Shown here: piece after piece, positions 53,030-61,803 of the stretch
Numbering within the stretch: position 1 is the first letter of the stretch
Layout: each line of letters opens with the position of its first letter
Assembly (NCBI RefSeq): GCF_016653315.1
Contig: NZ_NHSH01000076.1
Coordinates: forward strand, 79,745 to 143,744
Source: Halochromatium roseum
GTDB taxonomy: Bacteria; Pseudomonadota; Gammaproteobacteria; Chromatiales; Chromatiaceae
Direction of reading: 5' to 3'
Length of the DNA stretch: 64,000 bases
Made by a program: the position numbers and the translations under genes
The notes under the pieces: model-generated
Database searches by the model: none
Told to the model about the DNA's origin: nothing
What the model saw: the letters and a program-made list of their open reading frames with translations, nothing else

Positions 53030-54427
53030 ATGACCGAGAGTGCTGCTTCGAAACCCTGGGCCGGCCGTTTTGCCGAGCCGACCGATGCCTTCGTCGAGGC
53101 CTTTACCGCCTCAGTCGGATTCGACCAGCGCCTGTATCGCGAGGATATTGCCGGCTCTGTCGCCCACGCCCGCATGCTAGCGCGCCAAGACATCCTCAGC
53201 GATGAGGAATCCGAGGCCATCGTGGCTGGTCTTGGGCGCATCCAGGCGCAGATCGAGGCCGGCGGCTTTGCTTGGTCGGTGCCGCTCGAAGATGTCCACA
53301 TGAACATCGAGGCGGCGCTGACAGCGGAAATTGGCGAGGCCGGCAAACGCCTGCACACCGGGCGCTCACGCAATGACCAGGTCGCCACCGACATCCGGCT
53401 TTGGCTGCGCAATGAGATCGATGCCATTAATGAGGCGCTGCAACGGCTGCAAGACGCGCTGCTCGACCTCGCCGAGCGCGAGGCCGCGACCATCTTGCCC
53501 GGCTTCACCCATCTGCAGGTCGCGCAGCCGATCACCTTCGGCCACCACATGATGGCCTGGCAGGCGATGCTCGAGCGCGATGCCGGGCGTTTCGCCGATT
53601 GCCGGGCACGTATGAACCAGATGCCGCTGGGCGCCGCAGCGCTGGCTGGCACCAGCTATCCGATCGACCGCGCCTATACCGCCGAGCTGCTCGGCTTCGA
53701 CGCCCCTTGCGAGAACTCGCTCGACGCCGTGTCTGATCGGGACTTCGCGATCGAGTTCGTTGCTGCCGCTTCGATCCTGATGATGCATCTGTCGCGCTTT
53801 GCCGAAGAGCTGATCCTCTGGGCCTCGGCGCAGTTCGCCTTCATCGAGCTCTCCGACAGCTTCTGCACCGGCTCTTCGATCATGCCGCAGAAGAAGAATC
53901 CAGATGTCCCCGAGCTCATTCGCGGCAAGACCGGGCGCATCTTCGGCCACCTGATGGCGCTGCTGACCCTAATGAAAGGGCAGCCATTGGCCTACAACAA
54001 AGACAATCAAGAGGACAAGGAGCCGCTGTTCGACACGGCCGATAACCTACGCGGCTCGCTCAAGGTCTTCGCCGAGATGATGGCCAAGCTCCGCTGCAAA
54101 CCGGAGCGTATGCGCGAAGCAGCCAGCCAGGGCTTCTCGACCGCGACGGATCTTGCGGACTATCTGGTGCTCAAGGGCATCGCCTTCCGCGATGCGCACG
54201 AGATCGTCGGCAAGGCTGTGGCCTATGGCATCCAGCAGGGCCGCGATCTCGCGCAGCTCAGCCTCGATGAGCTGCGACGCTTCTCGCCCGCCATCGGCAG
54301 CGATGTCTTCGACGTGCTGAGTCTCGATGGCTCGGTGGCTGCTCGCGACCACATTGGCGGCACCGCACCGGCGCAGGTCCATGCCGCGATTGCGCGCGCC
54401 CGCTCGCGGCGTGCCGCAACGCGCTGA
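53030..54427 (+). CDS. argH: ArgH, argininosuccinate lyase
   Basis: The 465-residue enzyme makes arginine and fumarate in the last step of arginine synthesis. Family motifs are [23 protein letters not shown] at the start, [11 protein letters not shown] and [31 protein letters not shown], and the fumarase/aspartase signature [22 protein letters not shown]. The catalytic Ser lies in [10 protein letters not shown]. The length is standard. Confidence 0.96.
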   Translation: MTESAASKPWAGRFAEPTDAFVEAFTASVGFDQRLYREDIAGSVAHARMLARQDILSDEESEAIVAGLGRIQAQIEAGGFAWSVPLEDVHMNIEAALTAEIGEAGKRLHTGRSRNDQVATDIRLWLRNEIDAINEALQRLQDALLDLAEREAATILPGFTHLQVAQPITFGHHMMAWQAMLERDAGRFADCRARMNQMPLGAAALAGTSYPIDRAYTAELLGFDAPCENSLDAVSDRDFAIEFVAAASILMMHLSRFAEELILWASAQFAFIELSDSFCTGSSIMPQKKNPDVPELIRGKTGRIFGHLMALLTLMKGQPLAYNKDNQEDKEPLFDTADNLRGSLKVFAEMMAKLRCKPERMREAASQGFSTATDLADYLVLKGIAFRDAHEIVGKAVAYGIQQGRDLAQLSLDELRRFSPAIGSDVFDVLSLDGSVAARDHIGGTAPAQVHAAIARARSRRAATR

Positions 54428-54498
54428 GCAGACAGGGCGCAGCTTGCTCAGCTGGCGCACTGTTGCCATGACCCTGGCCGCGCGCATGGAGTGCGAGC

Positions 54499-55821
54499 AT
54501 GTCGCCTGAGCGCACAGCGCAGTTCCCGAATCCAGATCTGGCACCGCGGCTGGTGCTCTATCCCATCGCTGGTGGTGGCGTCGCGCTCGAGTGGTCGCTC
54601 GATCCGGCGTTGATCCAGCAGGCGCGCATCGCCTTTGCCGCTCACCAGCCCGTCGCCAAGCTCTGTCTTCGCCGTGCCGATGGCGAAGGGGCTCGTCTGG
54701 GCGAAGCGGTCTTCGCCGACCTCAGTCGCCTCGCGACCGGCTGCGCTCGGTTCGGGGCGCCGGTAGTCGGCCCGCTGCAGGCCGAGCTTGGTTTTGAAGG
54801 GCAGCGCGACGGCGGCTGGCTGCTGCTAGCGCGCTCGAATCGGCTCGATGCGGTTCCGGAGCCTCGCGGGCTCGAGCCTAAAACTGCGGGCGCCGGCGTT
54901 GCGCAAGTCGATGCGTCATCGGACGCGCTGGCCATTGCCCAAGCAGCAGCGAGTTCAGTCCCCCGCGAGCCTGCTTCGGAGGCCCCGAGACGTTCGGTAG
55001 GGCTGGCCTCGACAGGCGCGCCGCTGTCTGATTCAGCTGCCGAGCTGCAGTCGTTGAATCGCCATTCGGTGCTAATGTCGAGTCCAAGCGTTAGCGCGGC
55101 GGCGGAGGTTGCGCACCAGGCAGAAACGATAGGGCTTGATCCAGCGTCAGTGCCAGCGCTAGCCTCGGCGCCGGCACAGGCACCAGCCTTGGCGCTGGGA
55201 TCGGCACCCGCACAGACATCGGCACTTGCAGGAGCCTTGGTCAAGGGCAATGCCGAGCAGCCGTTAGCGGGGTTTGTTCCAGCCGTCGGCATTGCGGCGG
55301 CGCTAGCGCTTGATCCTGGCAGACCAAACTCTGCACAAGGTTGGAGTGGGTTGCAGTCTGCGACCCAATTTCCCGATTTTTCCTTGGCAGCGCTCTCGGA
55401 TCGTCCTGAGCTGCGCGCTAGCCCCTTCCCGCTGGTCAGGGTCGCTCATGCAACGCCTGAGATAGCCGATACTCTGGCGTTTGATTTGGCCCCTGATCGG
55501 GTTGCTGAAAGGAACCTTGTGCAGGTTCTATTGGACCAGGAGCCGCCGAACCGGCAAGATGTGACGCCATCGGCAACGCGCGTCGCGCGCGGCAGTGGGC
55601 CGCTTGACCCGTATCCATCCCGCGAGGGCGTTGCGATCCGTGGTGAATTGCATGTCTTTGGTAACGCTGCACCTGGTAGTCTGCTCGACCTCGGCGGGCA
55701 CCCGTTTCGCGTTGGGCCGGGCGGACGCTTCTCTTTTCGCGTCGCGCTCGATGACGACGATCTGCTGGCAGCGCTGCTCGCGCGGCTGCCGCGGCTGCCG
55801 GTCGACGAGCGCGAGACCTGA
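54499..55821 (+). CDS. DUF4912-like protein preceding glgA
   Basis: The 440-residue protein has a conserved N-terminal part (about 15-120: LVLYPIAGGGVALEWSL, AELGFEG, GGWLLLARSNRL), a low-complexity Ala/Pro/Ser-rich middle (about 130-300), and a conserved C-terminus (ELHVFGNAAPGSLLDLGGHPFRVGPGGRFSFRV). ARSN and the C-terminal H-x-PGS block match DUF4912 proteins, which often precede glycogen genes. The start has GGAG upstream. It lies 30 bp before glgA, so a role in glycogen handling is inferred. Confidence 0.72.
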   Translation: MSPERTAQFPNPDLAPRLVLYPIAGGGVALEWSLDPALIQQARIAFAAHQPVAKLCLRRADGEGARLGEAVFADLSRLATGCARFGAPVVGPLQAELGFEGQRDGGWLLLARSNRLDAVPEPRGLEPKTAGAGVAQVDASSDALAIAQAAASSVPREPASEAPRRSVGLASTGAPLSDSAAELQSLNRHSVLMSSPSVSAAAEVAHQAETIGLDPASVPALASAPAQAPALALGSAPAQTSALAGALVKGNAEQPLAGFVPAVGIAAALALDPGRPNSAQGWSGLQSATQFPDFSLAALSDRPELRASPFPLVRVAHATPEIADTLAFDLAPDRVAERNLVQVLLDQEPPNRQDVTPSATRVARGSGPLDPYPSREGVAIRGELHVFGNAAPGSLLDLGGHPFRVGPGGRFSFRVALDDDDLLAALLARLPRLPVDERET

Positions 55822-55851
55822 TCCTCTAGCTATCTGATTGAGAACGGTTGT

Positions 55852-57321
55852 ATGTATATCCTGATGGCCACGCCGGAGTGCGCGCCGGTCGCTAAGGCCG
55901 GTGGCCTCGGCGACTTCGTGCAGGGACTATCCCGCGAGCTTGCGGCCCAAGGCCACCAGGTCGAGATCATCCTGCCCAAGTACGACTGCCTGCGCTACGA
56001 CCGGGTCGAGGACATGACCCTCGAGCATCCGGATCTTTGGGTGCCGTTCTTCGACCGTGCTGTGCATTGTGATGTCGAGGTTGGTCTGGTCGACGGGCTG
56101 CGCTGCTACTTCATCGATGCCCATTCCGAGCACGGTTTCTTCAACCGCGGCGCCATCTATGGCGATGCCGACGACCCGGACCGCTTTACCTTCTTCTCGC
56201 ACGCCATCCTCGCGTTTCTGGTCGCCTCTGGCAGGCGTCCAGACATCATCCACTGCAATGAATGGCAAACCGGGCTGGTGCCGGTACTCTTGTTTGAGCG
56301 TTATACCGCGCTCGGGCTGGACAAGACCCGTGTCTGCTACTCCTTGCATAACCTGGGTCATCAAGGCTGGACCACGCCTAAGGTGCTGGAGATGAACGGC
56401 CTCGATGTGGGCCGCCTGATGGTGCCGGATCGCCTACAAGACCCGGGCAACCCGCAGGCCGTCAACCTGATGAAGGGCGGCATCGTCTTCTCCAACTTCG
56501 TCACCACGGTCTCGCCGCGCTATGCCTGGGAGATCCAGCATACCGACCAAGGGGTTGGCCTGCAGGGCGTGCTGCGCGATCAGGACCGAAAGTTCGGCGG
56601 TGTGCTGAACGGCATCGATACCACGACCTGGAACCCGGCGACCGACCCCTTTATCGCCACCAACTACGATCTCGAACGGCTACCGGGCAAGGCAGAGAAT
56701 AAGGCGGCGCTGCGCGAGCGGCTTGGTCTGGTTGATGCGCCCAAGCCCATCGTCGCGGTGGTCAGCCGGCTTGATCGCCAGAAGGGCATCGACCTGATTC
56801 GCCATAGCATCGACTACAGTGTAGAGCAGGGTGCTCAGTTCGTGCTGCTCGGCAGCGCCCAAGAACCGGCGATCAACGCCATCTTCTGGGATGCGAAGCA
56901 GTCCCTGGCTGATCATCCTGACGCCCATCTCGAGCTTGGCTACGACGAGGAACTGGCGCATCTGATTTACGCCGGCGCTGACATGATCGTGATCCCCAGC
57001 GTTTACGAGCCCTGCGGTCTGACCCAGATGATCGCGATGCGTTACGGCTGCGTGCCCATCGTGCGACGGGTCGGCGGTCTCGCGGATACGGTGTTCGACG
57101 CCAACTACAGCGACCGCCCCTATGAAGAGCGCAATGGCTACGTCTTCGATGAGTTGACCTTCGAGGGGCTGGAATCCGCGCTCGGCCGTGCCATTGGGCT
57201 GTGGCAGCAGCACCCCGATCATTTTCGCCAGCTACGCCTCAACGGGATGCGGATGGACAACTCGTGGGCCAGACCAGCGCAGGACTACCTCAACATCTAC
57301 CAGCACATCCGTGTGCGCTAG
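55852..57321 (+). CDS. glgA: GlgA, glycogen synthase
   Basis: The 489-residue GT5 enzyme transfers glucose from ADP-glucose. It starts MYILMATPECAPVAKAGGLGDFV, with KAGGLGD as the ADP-glucose loop; the C-terminal domain carries VSRLDRQKGIDLI and VIPSVYEPCGLTQMIAMRYGCVPIVRRVGGLADTV (acceptor/nucleotide site with the conserved Glu). It is downstream of the DUF4912 gene and convergent with pstS, 5 bp away. No glgB or glgC is in the window. Confidence 0.95.
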   Translation: MYILMATPECAPVAKAGGLGDFVQGLSRELAAQGHQVEIILPKYDCLRYDRVEDMTLEHPDLWVPFFDRAVHCDVEVGLVDGLRCYFIDAHSEHGFFNRGAIYGDADDPDRFTFFSHAILAFLVASGRRPDIIHCNEWQTGLVPVLLFERYTALGLDKTRVCYSLHNLGHQGWTTPKVLEMNGLDVGRLMVPDRLQDPGNPQAVNLMKGGIVFSNFVTTVSPRYAWEIQHTDQGVGLQGVLRDQDRKFGGVLNGIDTTTWNPATDPFIATNYDLERLPGKAENKAALRERLGLVDAPKPIVAVVSRLDRQKGIDLIRHSIDYSVEQGAQFVLLGSAQEPAINAIFWDAKQSLADHPDAHLELGYDEELAHLIYAGADMIVIPSVYEPCGLTQMIAMRYGCVPIVRRVGGLADTVFDANYSDRPYEERNGYVFDELTFEGLESALGRAIGLWQQHPDHFRQLRLNGMRMDNSWARPAQDYLNIYQHIRVR

Positions 57322-57326
57322 CGGTT

Positions 57327-58397
57327 TTACGGGGCCGCTGTCTGCCTGAGCGGTTCGAGTTCCTGTTGCACGTATTCGATGGCAGCGGGTGAGAAGGGGA
57401 TGTAACCGATGCGCGCGGCGAGCTTTTGGCCGGGTCCGAGTGCATAGTCGACGATCTCGACAAGCGCCTGTTGTTTTCGCGGATCATCGTAGTGCTTGCG
57501 CAGCATGAGGTAAGACAGCGCGATCAGCGGATAGGCGTTCTCGCCGCTGGGGTCGATCAGCGCAGTGGTCGTTGGTGATTGGTTGATCGCCGCCATCGAA
57601 GCCGCGAAGCTGAGCGCGGTGGGTACCACCAGCTGGCCGTCCTTGTTTTCGATCGCGGCCATTGGCGTATTGGTGAAGTCGGCATAAGGATAGGCGACGT
57701 AGCCGATTGAGCCTGGGATCGAACGGACCAGCGAGGTGACACCGTCATTGCCCGAGGCGCGGATCAGTCCACCCGCGCGGTTGATCACCTTGCCCCAATC
57801 CGGGGTCAGTGTAGTGCCAACGCGCTCCGCTAGGTCCGGACTGATCGCGCTCAGGTGCGCCGTTAGATTGAAGCTGGTTCCGCTCGCCCCAGCCCGTGCC
57901 ACCACGGTGATCGGCAGGTCTGGAAGCGAGGCGTTGGGATTGGTCTTGGCGATCAGAGGGTCGTTCCAGCGCCCGATTTGGCCACCAAAGATGCCGATCA
58001 TGGCGTCTCGTGACAGCCGTAGTTGTCCAACCTCGGGTAGATTGTAGATCAGGGCGATGCCTGCTGCCGCCATCGGCAATTGGATGATGCCTCCGGCCAA
58101 CTGGGCTGCATCCGCTTCCGGAATCCGAAAATCGGCAGCAGCAAAATCGACGTGGCCTGAGGCCAGATCCCGCAGACCGCCGGCGCTGCTGATGCCTTGA
58201 TAATCCGGTTGGATGAGCGGGTGCTCGGCGGTGAAACTGTGCATCCAGCTCGAGAGCAAGGGGGCTGGAAAGGTGGCCCCGACGCCATAGAGGCGAAGCG
58301 GTTTCTCGGCCGCGAGCAGCATCGATGGCAGGAGCAAGAGCCCGCTCAGCACCAGGGCTGATAGGCTGATGAGCAGGCTGTTGGTTTGTCGTTTCAT
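57327..58397 (-). CDS. pstS: PstS, phosphate-binding protein of the Pst ABC importer
   Basis: The 356-residue periplasmic protein has a signal peptide (1-30, MLLA/AEK), then GVGATFPAPLLSSWM, YQGISSAGGLRDLASGHVDFAAADF and RAGASGTSFNLTAHL, which hold the phosphate ligands. No pstC, pstA or pstB follows in the window. Its upstream gap (58398-58624) contains a weak Pho-box-like set of repeats. Confidence 0.92.
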   Translation of the reverse strand: MKRQTNSLLISLSALVLSGLLLLPSMLLAAEKPLRLYGVGATFPAPLLSSWMHSFTAEHPLIQPDYQGISSAGGLRDLASGHVDFAAADFRIPEADAAQLAGGIIQLPMAAAGIALIYNLPEVGQLRLSRDAMIGIFGGQIGRWNDPLIAKTNPNASLPDLPITVVARAGASGTSFNLTAHLSAISPDLAERVGTTLTPDWGKVINRAGGLIRASGNDGVTSLVRSIPGSIGYVAYPYADFTNTPMAAIENKDGQLVVPTALSFAASMAAINQSPTTTALIDPSGENAYPLIALSYLMLRKHYDDPRKQQALVEIVDYALGPGQKLAARIGYIPFSPAAIEYVQQELEPLRQTAAP

Positions 58398-58507
58398 GGA
58401 TTATCCTCGGCGCGATTGACGGAGCGCGACGCCGCTTTGCGGTTGGTTGTACCCTGAGCTGGATCTTGGAGCATAGTGAAGAAGCGGCCGCGGCTGCTAC
58501 CTTCGTT

Positions 58508-58536
58508 CGGTCACGCAGACGCCATGAAACGGTCAT
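58508..58536. promoter_or_regulatory. Weak Pho-box-like direct repeats
   Basis: CGGTCAC, ACGCCAT and CGGTCAT lie at an 11-bp period (58508, 58519, 58530), the spacing of PhoB sites (CTGTCAT N4). Matches to the consensus are 5, 4 and 6 of 7. They point away from pstS, which lowers confidence. Confidence 0.25.
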
Positions 58537-58583
58537 ATTCAAAACCCGTCGCCCACACAGAAACGTGGCGATTGATTTATGGT

Positions 58584-58624
58584 CAGGTCTCGCCAAATCA
58601 GGTCTCGCCAAATCAGGAGTCGCC
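58584..58624. repeat. 15-bp tandem repeat ending in the gmhA ribosome-binding site
   Basis: Two perfect copies of CAGGTCTCGCCAAAT (58584-58598, 58599-58613) are followed by a partial, changed third copy, CAGGAGTCGCC (58614-58624), whose AGGAG is the gmhA Shine-Dalgarno sequence. Confidence 0.85.
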
Positions 58625-59236
58625 TTGTCTACCAGCGAGCTTAAAACCAGCCTCCAGTCCGATCCCATCAACGCCGCCCTGAGCGCCCATATCGAGCTGG
58701 TGCAAGCGCTCGAGCAACTGCGCGCCCCGATCGAGACCTTCGCCAACGAAGTCTCCGCCACGATCGAGCGCTGCGGCCGCGTGTTCTGGATGGGCAATGG
58801 TGGCAGCGCAGCCGACAGCCAGCACCTGGCCGCGGAGCTGGTCGGTCGCTTTGAGCGTGAGCGTCCTGGCCTGCCGGCCATTGCGCTCACCACCGATACG
58901 GCCGTGTTGACCTCGATTGCCAACGATTATGGCTTTGAGTCGGTGTTTGCGCGCCAGGTGGAGGCGCTATGTCGCCCTGGCGATGTCCTGGTCGGCATGT
59001 CGACCTCTGGCAATAGTGCCAATGTGGTGCGCGCCATGGAGCGTGCCGAGCGGCTCCAGGTCTACCGTGTCGGCATGACCGGCGAGGGTGGCGGACGACT
59101 GCGACAGTGCTGCGAGCTTTGGCTCGAGGTGCCCTCGGCGAATACCGCTCGCATCCAAGAGGCACAGATGCTCATCGGCCATATTCTGTGCGACCTGGTC
59201 GAGCAGCGCGCGTACAACGCCGCCAACAGGCACTGA
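58625..59236 (+). CDS. gmhA: GmhA, sedoheptulose-7-phosphate isomerase
   Basis: This 203-residue SIS-domain enzyme starts heptose synthesis for lipopolysaccharide. Motifs are GNGGSAADSQHLAAELVGRFE near 58-78, LTTDTAVLTSIANDYGFE near 88-105 and GMSTSGNSANVV near 125. The TTG at 58625 has AGGAG 5 bp upstream and matches family starts; the frame continues upstream through the 15-bp repeat but is not family-like. It is followed, after a MITE-like element, by hldE of the same pathway. Confidence 0.93.
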   Translation: MSTSELKTSLQSDPINAALSAHIELVQALEQLRAPIETFANEVSATIERCGRVFWMGNGGSAADSQHLAAELVGRFERERPGLPAIALTTDTAVLTSIANDYGFESVFARQVEALCRPGDVLVGMSTSGNSANVVRAMERAERLQVYRVGMTGEGGGRLRQCCELWLEVPSANTARIQEAQMLIGHILCDLVEQRAYNAANRH

Positions 59237-59250
59237 AGGCATCATCCCAT

Positions 59251-59393
59251 AAACCGTAGATAGCGCAGATGCGCGCAGATTAAATTAAAAAAAACAAAAC
59301 CCTATCAGGTTTAGCAGGACCATTGAAAAGTTAAGTCAGTGATGGGTAAGACAGTATTGAAATCTCTGCGTTAATCTGCCCCATCTGCGGTTT
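59251..59393. mobile_element. MITE-like element with terminal inverted repeats
   Basis: A 143-bp AT-rich element is bounded by imperfect inverted repeats of about 27 bp. The left end reads AAACCGTAGATAGCGCAGAT; the right end, read on the other strand, AAACCGCAGATGGGGCAGAT. Both then continue into CGCAGA. There is no coding frame. It lies between gmhA and hldE. The AACCGCAGAT...GCAGATTAACGCAGA type of repeat is familiar from several bacterial groups (general knowledge). Confidence 0.6.
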
Positions 59394-59420
59394 CAATGCT
59401 CTTTTTTTAGGATCATGTCC

Positions 59421-60929
59421 ATGAGCCCATTAGAGGCAGAAGCAGAGGCGCAGCTGCAGGAGCCGGGCTTGGTCTCCGGGCAGGCGCTGGCCGCGGTGCG
59501 CAACGGTTTTGGCGGTGCGCGAGTCCTGGTCGTCGGTGATCTGATGCTCGACCGCTACCTTTGGGGCCAGGTTGGGCGCATCTCGCCGGAGGCGCCGGTG
59601 CCAGTGCTGCATCTCGAGCGCGAGACGGAGACCGCGGGTGGTGCCGCGAACGTGGCGCGCAATCTGATCGGGCTCGGTCTGCAGGTCAGCATCGCCGGTG
59701 TCACAGGTGAGGACGAAAACCGCCAGCGCTTGTTGCGGTTGCTCGCTGAGCAGGGGGCCGAGACCAGCGCCGTGCTGGCTGATCCAAGCCGGCCGACCAC
59801 CACCAAGACCCGGCTGCTCGGGAATCATCAGCAGATGTTGCGCATCGACGCCGAGCGCATCGCGCCGCTCAGCGCGGAGCTGGAAGATCGATTGTTTGCG
59901 TTGATCCTGTCCCAGCTCAGCGATGCCTCGGTCCTGTTACTGTCTGACTATGCCAAGGGTGTGCTCTACGGCGGGCTTTGCCAGCGTCTGATCAGCGCGG
60001 CGTGTGAGCAGGGGGTGCCGGTGCTGGTCGATCCCAAAGGCCGCGACTTCGATCGTTATCTCGGCGCCAGCCTGATCACGCCGAACCGCGCCGAGTTGGC
60101 GCATGCTGCTCGCGTCGATCCGGCCGATCTCGAGCATCTTATCGCCAGCGCCGGCCAAATGCGCGCCGACTTGAGGCTCGAGCGCCTGGTGCTGACCCTC
60201 GGCGAGCTTGGCCTGCTCGTCGTCGAGCGCGACCGCCAGACGCGCATCCCCGCTGTTGCGCGCGAGGTGTTCGACGTCTCGGGCGCCGGCGATACGGTCA
60301 TCGCCACGCTCGCCGCTGGTCTTGCTGCCGGGCTCGACCCGATCGACTGCGCCCACCTTGCCAACCTCGCCGCCGGTGTGGTCGTGGCTAAGGTCGGCAC
60401 CGCTGCCATCCGTCTGAGCGAGCTTGAGCATGCCATCAGCGACGAGGCCGCCTTGGAGCAGGCCGCCAAGCTCTGCACTCTCACGGAGCTGCAGGTGCGG
60501 GTGCGCAGCTGGCAGGCGCGCGGTGAGCGCGTGGTCTTTACCAACGGCTGCTTCGACCTGCTGCATGCCGGCCATGTGACCTATCTAGAGCGCGCTCGAC
60601 GCCATGGCCAGCGTCTGATCATTGGTCTGAATAGCGATCGCTCGGTGCGTGCGCTCAAGGGCCCAGAACGTCCGCTCATCACTGAGCAGGATCGCGCCCG
60701 GGTCCTGGCCGCCTTGGCTGCCGTTGATGCGGTCGTGCTGTTCGACGAGGACACCCCGCTCAACCTTATCGAGGCATTGCGGCCCGACGTGCTCGCCAAA
60801 GGTGCTGACTACCGGCCGGATCAGGTCGTCGGCGCCGAGCAAGTCCGCAGCTGGGGCGGCGAGCTGGTCCTGATACCGCTGCTCGAAGAGCGCAGCACCA
60901 GCGGCATCATTCGGCGCATGCAGGGCTAA
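59421..60929 (+). CDS. hldE: HldE, bifunctional heptose-7-phosphate kinase / heptose-1-phosphate adenylyltransferase
   Basis: The 502-residue protein has an N-terminal PfkB kinase domain (about 20-345; VLVVGDLMLDRYLWG, GGAANVARNL, FDVSGAGDTVIATLAAGLAAG) and a C-terminal nucleotidyltransferase domain (about 365-502; FTNGCFDLLHAGHVTYLERAR with the HxGH motif). It performs two steps of ADP-heptose synthesis. An ATG at 59415 is only 2 bp from AGGA; the ATG at 59421 has 8-bp spacing and is preferred. The protein is some 25 residues longer than E. coli HldE (477), mostly at the N-terminus. Confidence 0.95.
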   Translation: MSPLEAEAEAQLQEPGLVSGQALAAVRNGFGGARVLVVGDLMLDRYLWGQVGRISPEAPVPVLHLERETETAGGAANVARNLIGLGLQVSIAGVTGEDENRQRLLRLLAEQGAETSAVLADPSRPTTTKTRLLGNHQQMLRIDAERIAPLSAELEDRLFALILSQLSDASVLLLSDYAKGVLYGGLCQRLISAACEQGVPVLVDPKGRDFDRYLGASLITPNRAELAHAARVDPADLEHLIASAGQMRADLRLERLVLTLGELGLLVVERDRQTRIPAVAREVFDVSGAGDTVIATLAAGLAAGLDPIDCAHLANLAAGVVVAKVGTAAIRLSELEHAISDEAALEQAAKLCTLTELQVRVRSWQARGERVVFTNGCFDLLHAGHVTYLERARRHGQRLIIGLNSDRSVRALKGPERPLITEQDRARVLAALAAVDAVVLFDEDTPLNLIEALRPDVLAKGADYRPDQVVGAEQVRSWGGELVLIPLLEERSTSGIIRRMQG

Positions 60930-61018
60930 GTAACGATGCAAAAAACCCTGCAAAGGCCGGCTGGAACAGCGCTGGAATAGTGCAGCGGTTGCGCAAATCG
61001 AGCCAAGCTCTCGAGCGA

Positions 61019-61150
61019 GCGCTAAGGCAAGCGCTAAGGTGAGCGCTAAGGCGAGCGCTCAAGCAAGCGCTCAAGCAAGTGCTCAAGCAAGCGCTCAAGC
61101 AAGTGCTCAAGCAAGCGCTCAAGCAAGTGCTCAAGCAAGTGCTAAGGCGA
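61019..61150. repeat. 12-bp tandem repeat, 11 units
   Basis: Eleven 12-bp units related to GCGCTCAAGCAA run from 61019 to 61150; a partial unit follows. Early units and the last one read GCGCTAAGGNRA; in the middle, GCGCTCAAGCAA and GTGCTCAAGCAA alternate, suggesting a 24-bp duplication step. The 60930-61018 part of the gap shows nothing. Confidence 0.9.
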
Positions 61151-61169
61151 GCGCTGTTCAAGCAACTGG

Positions 61170-61607
61170 CTAAAATGCCAGGTTCGCGGCCCAACCGAAG
61201 AGCCCGAGCAGCGCTGCATAGCGCGCGCCCTTGCCGATCCAGGTAAGCACAAAGAACAGCGCGAACGGCACGCGCATCATCCCAGCGATGAAGGTGAGTG
61301 CATCGCCGCCCACCGGCAGCCAGGCCATGAGCAGGGACCAGACACCCCAGCGCTGATACCAACGCTGAGCAACGCCCAGCTTCTCGGGTTTGAACGGGAA
61401 CCAGCGCTGATCTTGGAAACGCAGCAGCCAGCGGCCGAGCGCCCAATTCACCGCAGCGCCCAGCGTGTTGCCAGCGGTCGCCCAGAGCCAAAGCGTCAGC
61501 GGATCGTAGTCAGCGGCCTGCAGGCCAACCAGCAGAGCCTCCGAGTAGAATGGCAACAACGTCGCAGCCACAAAGGCCGCCGCAAACAACCCGAAATAGG
61601 CTTCCAT
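61170..61607 (-). CDS. YqaA-like small membrane protein (SNARE-associated/DedA type)
   Basis: The 145-residue protein has about four helices and the YqaA pattern: AATLLPFYSEALLVGL near 14-28, TAGNTLGAAVNWALGRW near 45-60, and WSLLMAWLPVGGDALTFIAGMMR near 88-110. It resembles the half-size YqaA group of DedA-superfamily proteins, which are thought to move lipids or ions; the function is unknown. The 12-bp array begins 19 bp after its stop. Confidence 0.85.
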   Translation of the reverse strand: MEAYFGLFAAAFVAATLLPFYSEALLVGLQAADYDPLTLWLWATAGNTLGAAVNWALGRWLLRFQDQRWFPFKPEKLGVAQRWYQRWGVWSLLMAWLPVGGDALTFIAGMMRVPFALFFVLTWIGKGARYAALLGLFGWAANLAF

Positions 61608-61665
61608 GTAAACGCAGCCAACCTCCGGCCTGAGGGAGTCACGTCAGAACAGCTTTCGATGGCTG

Positions 61666-61725
61666 TTAACGTGAATCTCTCGCGATTCATTTTCCGGTGT
61701 GGCGCCGCGCCATGAGCGTTAGGTC
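61666..61725 (+). repeat. Dispersed repeat, copy B
   Basis: This has the same ordered blocks as copy A at 20722-20776 (TTAACG, GAA, CTC, CGCGATTCATTTTC, GTGGCGC, GCGTTAGGTC), with four extra bases (CGCG) in the middle. It lies between the divergently placed YqaA start and the 3' end of the hydrolase gene. Confidence 0.8.
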
Positions 61726-61803
61726 CACACCAAAGGCGATGTCAGGGCAACAACGAAAGCGCCTGGTTGGATGATTCAATCGAGGTAAGGCGAATGCAAG
61801 GCT

